A stretch of DNA of 64,000 nt from a virus. The stretch lies in the IMG/VR virus record IMGVR_UViG_3300028563_000018, positions 1 through 64,000 of that record; one strand, 5' to 3'. How positions within the stretch are numbered: the first letter of the stretch is position 1; each line of letters opens with the position of its first letter. The notes under the pieces were generated by a model. That model saw nothing but the letters and a program-made list of their open reading frames with translations, did no database searches and was not told the DNA's origin. Positions 22,115 through 30,311 of the stretch are shown here, piece after piece. A program made the translations under genes and the position numbers.

Positions 22115-22341
22115 CAACGACGTTCTTTGAGCGCGCCGCCTGCAAGGGTCTACCGACAGAAGTGTTCTTTCCTGAGCACGGACGCCGCGGCACAGAAGCC
22201 ATCGCTGTGTGCAAGGTCTGCCCAGTGATCACCGACTGTCTTCGCTACCACGTCGCCGTCTCGGACGAAAGCAACGACGGCGGCGGCGTGTGGGGCGGCA
22301 CGACCGAACGCGAGCGCAAGCGAATGAGGAGAAGCGCATGA
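22111..22341 (+). CDS. WhiB-family protein (copy 2, short)
   Basis: 76 residues, GTG 22111. C11, CKVCPVITDC and GVWGGTTERERKRMRR complete the WhiB signature in a minimal protein that ends right after the basic segment. Because it lacks a longer DNA-binding tail, it may act mainly through sigma-factor binding. GTGA and ATGA overlaps tie it to its neighbours. Confidence 0.9.
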   Translation: MTTTFFERAACKGLPTEVFFPEHGRRGTEAIAVCKVCPVITDCLRYHVAVSDESNDGGGVWGGTTERERKRMRRSA

Positions 22342-22565
22342 CATTACGCGAGCCAGCCGAGGTCACAGTGCAGCACATCGCCTTTGGTTACACGTTGCGC
22401 TGGCGCAGGCTCAACAAAACTTATGATACTCCGTATTGGACTCCGTATTGGAAGTGGCTCCCCTCCAAGCGTTGGGCAAATTGGAGTGCACGACGTATCG
22501 CAGCGCGCCTCGATCGTCAGATCGATCGTCACTACAACGCGTTCTGGAAGGTTCGTGCATCATGA
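22338..22565 (+). CDS. small basic Trp/Tyr-rich protein
   Basis: 75 residues, ATG 22338 (ATGA). Basic and aromatic, with a tandem TPYWTPYW encoded by two identical 12-nt units. Arg-rich C-terminal helix. Unknown function; nucleic-acid binding is possible. Confidence 0.5.
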   Translation: MTLREPAEVTVQHIAFGYTLRWRRLNKTYDTPYWTPYWKWLPSKRWANWSARRIAARLDRQIDRHYNAFWKVRAS

Positions 22566-23065
22566 TCACCCCGACGTTTTATCTCGTGAAGGGCGTTCAG
22601 CCTCAGCCGTGGACGGCGCCGACGTTTACGCGCGGTCGCAGTAAGACCGTCACGTTCAAGAATGGTCCGCTCGACATCTACCAACGTGCGCTCGCCGAGG
22701 CGATCCTCGACATCCGACCCGACGTCGTTCCCACCACCGAGGACATCGCGCTCGACCTGTGGATCTGGCGAGAGCTTGAGCAGTACGAAACCGAGAGCGG
22801 TCGCAAACAGACGACGCACCGCGCCGACCGGTCGAACATCCTGAAGGCCACCGAGGACGCGCTACAGAAGTCGAAAGAGGCGCTTCGTGGAATTCTCTTC
22901 TTGAATGACGTTCAAGTCGTGAGTGGAAACACCGTCATCGTTGAGCAGGAGATCGGCACAGAGCCGTGCGTGCTCGTCAAAATCGGACCACCCTCCTTCG
23001 GGATCGGACCCTTGGCGCGCGCGAACCTTGAAATTAACGGTAGATCGTGGGTAGAGATCTCATGA
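22562..23065 (+). CDS. RusA-like Holliday junction resolvase
   Basis: 167 residues, ATG 22562 (ATGA overlap). The segment HRADRSNILKATEDAL followed by LFLNDVQVV fits the RusA pattern in which Asp residues before a conserved N-x2-K-x3-D-x-L helix and in the NDxQV strand bind metal. RusA-type enzymes cut four-way junctions and phage replication branches before packaging. The N-terminal ~25 residues are unusual. Moderate family confidence. Confidence 0.65.
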   Translation: MITPTFYLVKGVQPQPWTAPTFTRGRSKTVTFKNGPLDIYQRALAEAILDIRPDVVPTTEDIALDLWIWRELEQYETESGRKQTTHRADRSNILKATEDALQKSKEALRGILFLNDVQVVSGNTVIVEQEIGTEPCVLVKIGPPSFGIGPLARANLEINGRSWVEIS

Positions 23066-23760
23066 TCCAACACGAGATTCGCCACGGCGACTGCCGTGAA
23101 CTGATCAAGCGGATCGACGAGCCCGTTCAGTGCGTGATCACCGATCCGCCTTACGGCAAGAACTTCCTTTCGCACCGTGCCATCACTCCGCACGGCAAGA
23201 CCTTCGCTCAGGAAATCGCCGGCGACGAAACGCTTGAGGGTGCCATCTCGCTGTTCAGCGAGACGATGGACCTGTTGCTCCCGAAGTGCAGTGACCCTTC
23301 CGAGCTCTACGTGTTCACGAACTACGACATCATCGACACGTGGCTGCCAGCAATCCGCGACCTCAAGCGGCATGGATTCTCTTATAAAATGCTGCTTGTG
23401 TGGCAGAAGGGCGTCCCTGGTCAGGGAGATATCGATGCCTGCTGGGGATGCGGCCATGAGTTGATCATGTACTGTAAGCGCGGGCGGCGCGACGTGCCGT
23501 TCCGACGCTCAGGCATCATCGCCGTGGACAAGGTTGCGAACATGCACCACATCCACAGTTCGGAAAAGCCCGTAGCTCTCATCGAGAAGCTCATCGAGAT
23601 GAGCACCGATCCCGGCGACCTGGTGGTCGACCCGTTCAGCGGCTCGGGCAGCACGGTGCTTGCCGCTCGGAACCTGGGCCGACGCGGACTCGGCATCGAA
23701 CTCGACGAGAAGTATGTGCAGGGTTCGCGCAGGCGTCTAGAACAGAAGGTGTTTGGGTGA
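23062..23760 (+). CDS. DNA N4/N6 methyltransferase (beta class)
   Basis: 232 residues from ATG 23062. Catalytic motif IV DPPY at 28-31 precedes the SAM-binding motif I DPFSGSGST (from residue 190), the beta-class order of circularly permuted MTases such as those with MT-A70-like or CcrM-like cores. No restriction partner is adjacent, so it likely protects phage DNA from host restriction or marks replication. The recognition site cannot be read from sequence. Confidence 0.85.
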   Translation: MIQHEIRHGDCRELIKRIDEPVQCVITDPPYGKNFLSHRAITPHGKTFAQEIAGDETLEGAISLFSETMDLLLPKCSDPSELYVFTNYDIIDTWLPAIRDLKRHGFSYKMLLVWQKGVPGQGDIDACWGCGHELIMYCKRGRRDVPFRRSGIIAVDKVANMHHIHSSEKPVALIEKLIEMSTDPGDLVVDPFSGSGSTVLAARNLGRRGLGIELDEKYVQGSRRRLEQKVFG

Positions 23761-23912
23761 ATGAGGAACGCAAGCTCCTGATCGCCATCCTCAAAGAGAT
23801 GGAAGCGACCAGGGGTTGGTACTTCCGATGCCTTCAGCCGCACAGCAAGTCCATCGCGGCTGCGCGGAAGTTCTTGAAGCGTCGCGCTGACCGGGAATAC
23901 AGATACGAATAA
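23757..23912 (+). CDS. small basic hypothetical protein
   Basis: 51 residues, GTG 23757 in a GTGA overlap with the methyltransferase. Basic and helical, with one Cys. Its TAA stop begins an AATAAAAGAC box. No function recognised. Confidence 0.5.
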   Translation: MNEERKLLIAILKEMEATRGWYFRCLQPHSKSIAAARKFLKRRADREYRYE

Positions 23913-23917
23913 AAGAC
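23908..23917 (+). promoter_or_regulatory. AATAAAAGAC box before WhiB copy 3
   Basis: A-rich box overlapping the upstream stop, 50 nt before GTG 23967, followed by CACCAGCTTCAAAG. It is similar to the boxes at 5973 and 13929. Confidence 0.35.
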
Positions 23918-23966
23918 CCCCCCACCAGCTTCAAAGTCTAAACACGATTCTGACACGCTTTCTGCG

Positions 23967-24356
23967 GTGCCCCCGCAGGACCCGCAAAGACAGCAAATTG
24001 CGCGGTTCTTCACGTTCGACGACAAGGATCGCGAATGGCGAGAACGTGCGCTCTGTCGAACTCTCGACATGCCCGTTGCCGAAAGGGTGAGGCTCTTCTT
24101 TCCTGTACGCGGCTCAGCGCAGAAAGAAGCCAAGGCGATCTGCGCCGCGTGCCCGGTCAAACGCGAGTGCCGGGCGTACGCCGAAAAGTCGAAGTCCTAC
24201 TACGGGATCTGGGGCGGCGAAGCTCGACCGCACTTCGTGCAGCGGGAAAAAGTTGCTTCCCCGTCGGAGACGCTGACACTGGTGTTCGGCGATGAGCCAG
24301 ACAAGTCTGGACAATGGCGCCTGCCAGCACTTGAACGCTTCTACCGCGGCGAATGA
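23967..24356 (+). CDS. WhiB-family protein (copy 3)
   Basis: 129 residues if started at GTG 23967; no ribosome binding site is visible and the transcript may be nearly leaderless. EWRERALC, CAACPVKREC and GIWGGEARP give the full WhiB signature. The tail after the GIWGG turn is less basic than in copy 1. Unlike its neighbours it starts after a real intergenic gap with its own A-rich box, so it may be expressed independently. Confidence 0.85.
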   Translation: MPPQDPQRQQIARFFTFDDKDREWRERALCRTLDMPVAERVRLFFPVRGSAQKEAKAICAACPVKRECRAYAEKSKSYYGIWGGEARPHFVQREKVASPSETLTLVFGDEPDKSGQWRLPALERFYRGE

Positions 24357-24359
24357 GCA

Positions 24360-25514
24360 ATGAAGCTGCGAACGCTTTCGGCTAGCGCGGCGGATTGCTA
24401 TGAGTCGTGCCCGGCGCGCTACAAGGCGCAGTACCAGGGCGAACGCGTTCAGGAAGTCGCATCCGGCGCGGCGGATATCGGGACGGCCTGTCATGAAGCG
24501 CTCGAGCTGTTCGTCCAGGAGATGATCCACGCAGGCCAACCTGCCGGAGAACCGCGTCTGAAGGAACTTCTCGAGTACTTCAACACCGCCTACTGGAAGC
24601 TCTTCACAGATCGCGAACGCTACGACGAAGGCGTCGCCATGCTGAAGACCTGGCACGCCCGCATGGACTGGACTGGGCGCACCGTCTTGTCGACCGAGAC
24701 GAAAGAGTTCTTCCCACTCCCGACGTCGATAGGCGACGTGCGGGTGAACTACATCTACGACCGACTCGATCAACACGCCGACGGCACGGTCGAAGTCATC
24801 GACTACAAGACGGTGTCGCAGCCGATTCAGCCGGGCGAGCTCAAGCACCGGATCCAACCGCGGCTCTATGCCCTGGCCGCAGCGATCAAGTTCCCCGACG
24901 CACCGAAGATCAAGGTCACGCTCGACCTCCTGCGCTACGACCAGGTCGGCACCGTGTTCACGCGCGACGACAACGTCACGACGTGGAAGTACCTCAAACA
25001 CCTGGCCGAGCGCATCATCGCCGACAACACCGCGAAGGAGCGCGTCAATGCTGACTGTCGTTGGTGCATCCGACGTGATATCTGTGCGTCTCTTCGTAGG
25101 CACGTTGCCATCGGAGGACCCCTTTCCTTGGACGACCCCGTCGCAGCAGTCGATCTTCGCCGCGAGCTTGTCGATCAAAAGTCTGCCATCGGCAAAGTCC
25201 TCGACGACATCGACGACTACCTGATCGACTGGGCGCGCGAGCACGACACGCTCGTCCTGGAAACTGACCAGACGGTCATGGAGATCGGGGCGCGCCAGAC
25301 CCGCGGAATTGACGCCGAGCGCGCCGCCCAGGTCATCGGTGCCGAGATTGTTGCTCGCCACGGATCTTTGACAATGACCGAAGTCGACCGTTTGCTCAAA
25401 GGGTCGGAACTGAGCGACGAGCAGAAGATGTCGTTGCGCGCACTGATCACGCGCAACTACGGCTCGCCAAGCGTCAAGACGAAGTCTAAGCCTGCTCACG
25501 AGAGGAATCCATGA
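24360..25514 (+). CDS. PD-(D/E)XK nuclease, RecB/Cas4/AddB-like with Fe-S cysteines
   Basis: 384 residues. GTACHEALE (~residue 42), YDRLD and the core VIDYK (D148-x-K150) form the PD-(D/E)XK site. C17 (SCPARY) with C233, C236 and C242 (CRWCIRRDIC) reproduces the four-Cys iron-sulfur arrangement of Cas4 and AddB nucleases. A C-terminal ~110-residue helical extension is present. Probably a ssDNA end-processing exonuclease acting in recombination with the ssDNA-binding protein and resolvase. No CRISPR array is present, so Cas4 function is not implied. Confidence 0.8.
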   Translation: MKLRTLSASAADCYESCPARYKAQYQGERVQEVASGAADIGTACHEALELFVQEMIHAGQPAGEPRLKELLEYFNTAYWKLFTDRERYDEGVAMLKTWHARMDWTGRTVLSTETKEFFPLPTSIGDVRVNYIYDRLDQHADGTVEVIDYKTVSQPIQPGELKHRIQPRLYALAAAIKFPDAPKIKVTLDLLRYDQVGTVFTRDDNVTTWKYLKHLAERIIADNTAKERVNADCRWCIRRDICASLRRHVAIGGPLSLDDPVAAVDLRRELVDQKSAIGKVLDDIDDYLIDWAREHDTLVLETDQTVMEIGARQTRGIDAERAAQVIGAEIVARHGSLTMTEVDRLLKGSELSDEQKMSLRALITRNYGSPSVKTKSKPAHERNP

Positions 25515-26377
25515 GAGTCGCAGTCTCCGGTGGCGCAGGCTTCTTGGGCCGTGCCACCGTCAATCGCCTCCACGGGCTGGGTCACGACACGCTCTCGATC
25601 GACCGATCTACTGACGGCCACAACGCCGAGGACCGGTGGGCCTTCGACGTACGCAACGCCGAGGCGATGATGAAGGCAATCGACGGCTGCGACGCCGTGA
25701 TTCACCTGGCGGGCGTGCTCGGAACGTCGGAACTGTTCGACACGCCCGAACTCGCGATCGACGTGAACGTGCACGGCACGCTGAACGTCCTACGTGCGTG
25801 CGTGGCTGCCGGAGCGACCTACACCGGCATCGCAATGCCGCCGGTCTTCCCGTCGATCTACACAGCCACCAAGGTCTGTGCGACACGACTGGCGTCGGCG
25901 TTCCACAACAAGTATGAGCTGCCGGTGTCGCACGTGAAGGCCTTCAACGCCTTCGGCCCCGGCCAGGCGCACGGACACGGACACCCGCGCAAGATCGTTC
26001 CGGCGTTCTCGGTGGAAGCGTGGCAACGCAAGCCGTTGACGATCTGGGGTGATGGCGAGCAGACGGTCGACCTCATCCACACCGATGATCTTGCTCACCT
26101 GCTTGTCGACGCGATCGGCTTTGGCAACGACGAGACCTTCGACGGCGGTACCGGTACCTCGATGACGGTCAACGAGGTGGCCCGCTGGGTGAACATGGTA
26201 GCGATGAACCAGCACAGCGGCGTGCAACACATGCCGATGCGCCCTGGCGAGATTCCGACGAAGATCCAAGCGCAGGGTGAGGGTTGGGATCTCCTCGACT
26301 GGCGACCGCGTCTTCAGATGCAGTCGTTCGCTGACGCGGTGTTGTCGTACAAAGAGCTTGCCGAGCGCAGCGCGTGA
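25511..26377 (+). CDS. NAD-dependent epimerase/dehydratase (extended SDR)
   Basis: 288 residues, ATG 25511 (ATGA). The Rossmann motif GGAGFLG near the N-terminus, HLAGV after strand 4 and the catalytic YTATK are all present, followed by a sugar-nucleotide-binding C-terminal lobe. Such enzymes epimerise or dehydrate nucleotide sugars (UDP-glucose type). First gene of a six-enzyme carbohydrate cassette running to 30311; it presumably supplies the donor sugar. Confidence 0.85.
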   Translation: MRVAVSGGAGFLGRATVNRLHGLGHDTLSIDRSTDGHNAEDRWAFDVRNAEAMMKAIDGCDAVIHLAGVLGTSELFDTPELAIDVNVHGTLNVLRACVAAGATYTGIAMPPVFPSIYTATKVCATRLASAFHNKYELPVSHVKAFNAFGPGQAHGHGHPRKIVPAFSVEAWQRKPLTIWGDGEQTVDLIHTDDLAHLLVDAIGFGNDETFDGGTGTSMTVNEVARWVNMVAMNQHSGVQHMPMRPGEIPTKIQAQGEGWDLLDWRPRLQMQSFADAVLSYKELAERSA

Positions 26378-27042
26378 AGCTCGCCATCTACACCGCAAAC
26401 TTCGGCGGCATCGACACGTTCCACACACTGGCTGACCTCCCGAAGAGTGACCTGTACGACCGGGTGCTCTTCACTGATGACCAGACCTGTCGCTGGCGAG
26501 CAAACGAACTGGCCGACCACGTCTTCGTCGTCCCGCCACAAGCCAACCCGCGCCTCCAGGCCAAAGCCTTCAAATGTCAACTCCACTCGTTGCAGCATCA
26601 CGTCTCGATCTGGGTCGACAGTTCGGCGGTCATTCCGGACGGGGAAGCGCTCGTCCGGATGGCGCTCGAGCACCTGCCGTTCGGACTCTGGGCGCACCCG
26701 GATCGCACGAATATCTACGACGAACTCAAGCTCTCGGAGACCCTCCCGAAATACCAAGATCAAGTGCAGGAAATGAAAGACATGGTCGCCGACTACGAAC
26801 GCTACGGCTTTCCGGTGCACCGCGGCCCGCTCTATGCCTCGGGTGTGATCGTTCGCGATCACCGCGATCCCGTCGTGAACGCTGCGATAGCGCGTTGGTG
26901 GCGCGAGATCACCCACTGGGGCGTGACGCAAGATCAGCTTTCCCTTCCCGTCGCACTGGAAGATGTTTCCGTTTCGACCTTCCCGCAGAACCTCTGGACC
27001 AACGACTGGGTCCAGTGGGCCGGCCATAACCATCAGAGGTGA
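26374..27042 (+). CDS. glycosyltransferase-like protein (DUF616/TOD1-like)
   Basis: 222 residues, GTG 26374. YTANFGGID at the start, FTDDQ at ~34 and KCQLHSLQHHVSIWVDSS (~68-85) match the DUF616/TOD1-type family related to GT-A glycosyltransferases, where the WVDSS strand stands for the metal/donor site. Coupled to the epimerase by GTGA. Probably transfers the sugar made upstream; the acceptor is unknown. Confidence 0.65.
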   Translation: MKLAIYTANFGGIDTFHTLADLPKSDLYDRVLFTDDQTCRWRANELADHVFVVPPQANPRLQAKAFKCQLHSLQHHVSIWVDSSAVIPDGEALVRMALEHLPFGLWAHPDRTNIYDELKLSETLPKYQDQVQEMKDMVADYERYGFPVHRGPLYASGVIVRDHRDPVVNAAIARWWREITHWGVTQDQLSLPVALEDVSVSTFPQNLWTNDWVQWAGHNHQR

Positions 27043-27046
27043 GCAC

Positions 27047-27262
27047 TTGCGAAGATTCCAGCTAGAGCGAGATGAGGATGAAACCGGTGTATCCGGCGAA
27101 GGCATCGTCGCTTGGGGTATCGAGTTCCCTGACGGCGTGTGCGTGACGCGCTGGTGCGTGACCGACATTCGTCAGACGTGCGTGTGGGCCTCGATGACCG
27201 ACATCGAATACGTGCACGGTCACGGCGGCAAGACGCGCATCGTCTACTTGGATGTAGCATGA
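27047..27262 (+). CDS. small hypothetical protein in glycan cassette
   Basis: 71 residues from TTG 27047, chosen because AGAGGTGAG lies just upstream and the preceding gene ends at 27042. Beta-rich (VAWGIEFPDGVCVTRWCV) with three Cys, no catalytic motif. Unknown function. Confidence 0.5.
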   Translation: MRRFQLERDEDETGVSGEGIVAWGIEFPDGVCVTRWCVTDIRQTCVWASMTDIEYVHGHGGKTRIVYLDVA

Positions 27263-27693
27263 AACTCGAACTTGGCGGTGGGCATCTCTGCCCTCCTGAC
27301 GCAGTGAATCTGGACCCCGTGCACGGGCAGAACGAGTGGCGTCGACTCGCCCAAAGCGCGCCCTGGCCTTGTGAGCCCGAGACTTTCGACTCCATCATGG
27401 CGAGTCACGTGATGGAGCACATCCCCGCCGGCCAGGACCGCATCAACGTGATGAACGAAGCCTGGCGCGTAATCAAGCCTGGTGGGGTCTTCACGATCAT
27501 CGTTCCCCTCATGCCTTCGTGGCAAGCCCTAGCGGATCCGACGCACGTCTCGTTCTGGTGCCCGCAAAGCCTGGAGTATTTCACCGGGCGGTTGAGCGCG
27601 CAGGCTGATTACGGAATCAAGTACTGGGACGCCGAAGCCATGATCGTCGAGGACGAGTGGCTTGGCACGTGGAAGGGAACGAAGCGCTCATGA
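27259..27693 (+). CDS. class I SAM-dependent methyltransferase
   Basis: 144 residues, ATG 27259. LELGGG at residues 3-8, an acidic loop-II Asp after VNLD and FDSIMASHVMEHI match the methyltransferase-11 family. Small for the family but complete through motif III. In this cassette it probably methylates a sugar or glycolipid and not DNA, because DPPY-type motifs are absent. Confidence 0.75.
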   Translation: MKLELGGGHLCPPDAVNLDPVHGQNEWRRLAQSAPWPCEPETFDSIMASHVMEHIPAGQDRINVMNEAWRVIKPGGVFTIIVPLMPSWQALADPTHVSFWCPQSLEYFTGRLSAQADYGIKYWDAEAMIVEDEWLGTWKGTKRS

Positions 27694-27851
27694 TCTCTAC
27701 TTCTGATGACGAATTCGTCACACCACCAGAGAAACGAGCGGCCGTTCGTCGATGGAATGTCGAGAACCGTGATCGCAAACGCGAGAACGATCGACGATAC
27801 CGCGAGACCCATAAGGAAAAGAAGCGCGAAAACCTGGAGGCGCATTCATGA
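27690..27851 (+). CDS. short charged protein, possible HNH endonuclease remnant
   Basis: 53 residues, ATG 27690 (ATGA). The repetitive charged helix ENRDRKRENDRRYRETHKEK is typical of the N-terminal basic arm of phage HNH homing endonucleases (helix rich in NRE-x-RYR), but the catalytic HNH half is missing. It could be a decayed endonuclease or an independent small DNA-binding protein. Confidence 0.45.
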   Translation: MISTSDDEFVTPPEKRAAVRRWNVENRDRKRENDRRYRETHKEKKRENLEAHS

Positions 27852-28561
27852 TCGTTGTAGCAACGACGATGGCGCCTTGGAAGGCCAGACTCGGTCAGGT
27901 CAACACCTGGCTAGAGAACGCCGAGGAGATGGTCGATTCAGTCGATCCCACAGAGGTGCGATTCTTTGCCGCCATCGAGGTCGACGGCGAAGGACTGGAC
28001 CCCTACGCGCACTTCCTCGATGATTACGAGGGCGTCTGTCGAGTGACTGAGACATCATGTGACTACTGGCGCTTCGCAATGGATGATGGTCATTCCGCCG
28101 TAACCGGAAATGACAGACTCTTGAGAATTTGCTGCGGACGCAACATGGCCCACGAGTACGCCCAACGTAACGGCGCGTCGCACATCTTGTTCGTGGACAG
28201 CGACGTGCGCGTGCCCGGCGACACGATCCCGAAGCTGCTGGAACTCGATCATCCGATCGTCGGCGGCTTCATCGGCGCGTACGCAGGCGTGCACTGGTAT
28301 GACGGGCCGAGCGTGCCGACGGCGCCGGGCGACACTCGCATCCACTGGGACAGCGCTGGCTGCCTGATGGTCGCGTCCGAAGTGTTCTCGCGCGTCGCGT
28401 GGAACTACGACCTGAGTGCTGGCAACACCGACGATCCGGCCTTCCAGCGCAACGTCGAAGAACTACTCGGCTACCAGACCTGGGTGCGGCATGACTTGTT
28501 GTGCGAGCACGTCGGCCCCTGTGGCGTCGAAGGCCGCGGAGCGGAGCGCGTCCCGTGGTGA
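27848..28561 (+). CDS. GT-A type glycosyltransferase
   Basis: 237 residues, ATG 27848. The N-terminal strand VVATTM and RNMAHEYAQ lead to HILFVDSDV, a D-x-D metal-binding motif typical of GT-A enzymes, with IVGGFIGAYAG behind it. The likely reaction is transfer of a sugar from a nucleotide donor. Second of four glycosyltransferases; it overlaps the next start by GTGA. Confidence 0.75.
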   Translation: MIVVATTMAPWKARLGQVNTWLENAEEMVDSVDPTEVRFFAAIEVDGEGLDPYAHFLDDYEGVCRVTETSCDYWRFAMDDGHSAVTGNDRLLRICCGRNMAHEYAQRNGASHILFVDSDVRVPGDTIPKLLELDHPIVGGFIGAYAGVHWYDGPSVPTAPGDTRIHWDSAGCLMVASEVFSRVAWNYDLSAGNTDDPAFQRNVEELLGYQTWVRHDLLCEHVGPCGVEGRGAERVPW

Positions 28562-29214
28562 GAACAGTCGTCGGCATCCCGACGCTCGGCGAGTCGGAGT
28601 TGCTCGGCCCGCTCGTCGATGAGCTCGTCCGGCAGGGCGGCTTCGACGACCTGTTGATCATGGACGACCGCAACCGTGCCGGGTTGGGATCTTTCTACTC
28701 GACGTGGAATCGCTCATGGCGATATGCCGCGCACAAGATCTCTGAATTCGACAGCACGCCAATCGTTTGTGACCCCGCGAACCTCGTTCTCCTCAACGAC
28801 GACATCGTGATTCCGAAGCGCTTCGTAGAGCGGCTGTGTGACGCTCTGCGCTCACGCGAAGACGCGTGGCTCACGTACCCCGATTACACGCTGGCGATCG
28901 AGCAGGACGGCAACGTGCCGTTCAGGCTGACACCTACGCTCGGGACGTACCGCCAAGGTGGGATGTGGGGGGCAGCCTTCGCTCTGCGCGCCGAACTGTT
29001 GAACGATCCGTTGCCGTCTATTGACGAGACCTACAAGATTTGGGCTGGCGATGACATGCTCGTGGAGGAAATCAGACTACACGGCGGCAAGACGTACCGC
29101 GTCGAGGGACTCGCGCTCGAGCACGCTGCGAGCACGACATTCTCTAAGCACCCTGAACTTCAAGCGCCGGGTTGGGAAGACCTGGAACGGTTCCAGAAGA
29201 AGTACCACTCGTGA
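28558..29214 (+). CDS. GT2-like glycosyltransferase
   Basis: 218 residues, GTG 28558. VVGIPTLG at the N-terminus, LLIMDDRN at ~35 and VLLNDDI (~80) are GT2-family landmarks, with a later GGMWGAAFALR and WAGDDML (acceptor/ED-like motif). Third glycosyltransferase of the cassette. Confidence 0.75.
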   Translation: MRTVVGIPTLGESELLGPLVDELVRQGGFDDLLIMDDRNRAGLGSFYSTWNRSWRYAAHKISEFDSTPIVCDPANLVLLNDDIVIPKRFVERLCDALRSREDAWLTYPDYTLAIEQDGNVPFRLTPTLGTYRQGGMWGAAFALRAELLNDPLPSIDETYKIWAGDDMLVEEIRLHGGKTYRVEGLALEHAASTTFSKHPELQAPGWEDLERFQKKYHS

Positions 29215-30311
29215 GAGTCGCCTACATCTCTCTCGATTGGTCGGGCATGCGTGATGAGAACGATCACCCGACGCCAGGGGGTTCTGGTTGGTACCGGCTC
29301 GCGATGCCGGTGCAGTACCTCCAGGAGCACGCCGCCGAGCACGGACATACGTTCATCCTCGGCAACCGAGTCTGGTTCGACGTGAAGAAGGAAGTCTTCA
29401 CGACGACAGACTGGGACGAGAACTCCTACGAGGATCTCGACTTCGTCGTCCTCTCTCGCTGGATGGACCACATAGCTCCTGACGCAATTCGTGCAGCGCG
29501 CGCGTCGGGGCAGGTCGTGATCAACGACGTCGATGACTACTTCGACGGGCTGCATCCATCTAACGCCGCCTGGAAGGTGACACACCCGGCTTACAGCCCT
29601 CAGTCGAACCGCAACATCTACCGGCAGGTGCTCGGCGCCAGTTCGGGCATCACCGTCAGTACGCCGTTTCTGAAGACGAAGATGTCGGAGTTGAACGAGC
29701 GTGTTGTGTTATTACGCAATGCCATTGACCTGGAGAGATGGCAAGCGCGCGATGTCTCGGGTGATCCGATCGTCGGCTGGGTTGGCGCGACGCCGTATCG
29801 GTCTGAAGATCTACAGACCGTCGTGCATCCGGTGCAGGAATTCCTACGCTCGCATCCCGAGAGCGCGTTCTTCCACGGTGGAGCGATGCCAAATCAAGGA
29901 GTCGAGATCCCCGAGCTGATGGGTGCGTCGGGCCGGCGAGCTCGAGCCAGCTCCATGCGCTCGATCCTGACTTACCCGGAATTCTTTGCGAACTTCAACA
30001 TCGGAGTCGTGCCGCTGAACAATATTCCCTTTAACGCAGCGAAGTCGGCTTGTAAGGGGCTCGAGTACGCAGCGTCAGGGATCCCGTTCATTTCGACTTG
30101 CACACCCGAGTATGAATGGCTCGCTCGAGCGCACCTGATCGGGCACGTTGTTCGGAAGCCTAAGTACTGGAAGCCAGCACTCAACTGCTTCGCCGACGCC
30201 GACTACCGCATCCAGGTCGGGCGTGACAATCGGGCTCGCGTCGAAGCCCTCGACATGGAACTGCACTGGCGGGACTGGCTCGACGCGATCCTAGAGATCG
30301 CCCGTGGTTAG
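29211..30311 (+). CDS. GT-B (GT4-like) glycosyltransferase
   Basis: 366 residues, GTG 29211. The N-terminus PTPGGSGWYRL fits the glycine-rich acceptor loop of GT4 enzymes, NAIDLERW and VGWVGATPYRSED the second Rossmann lobe, and KGLEYAASGIPFI the donor-binding E-x7-E-like region. Last gene of the plus-strand block; its stop overlaps the stop of the convergent minus-strand gene, and no terminator hairpin is evident. Confidence 0.8.
   Translation: MRVAYISLDWSGMRDENDHPTPGGSGWYRLAMPVQYLQEHAAEHGHTFILGNRVWFDVKKEVFTTTDWDENSYEDLDFVVLSRWMDHIAPDAIRAARASGQVVINDVDDYFDGLHPSNAAWKVTHPAYSPQSNRNIYRQVLGASSGITVSTPFLKTKMSELNERVVLLRNAIDLERWQARDVSGDPIVGWVGATPYRSEDLQTVVHPVQEFLRSHPESAFFHGGAMPNQGVEIPELMGASGRRARASSMRSILTYPEFFANFNIGVVPLNNIPFNAAKSACKGLEYAASGIPFISTCTPEYEWLARAHLIGHVVRKPKYWKPALNCFADADYRIQVGRDNRARVEALDMELHWRDWLDAILEIARG

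Noticed and set aside
22426-22449. Tandem 12-nt duplication in 22338-22565
   Set aside because: Only two copies inside a coding frame (TPYWTPYW); not evidence of a mobile element.
24114-25499. 461-codon minus-strand open frame
   Set aside because: Antisense shadow of the WhiB and RecB/Cas4-like nuclease genes whose motifs are convincing.
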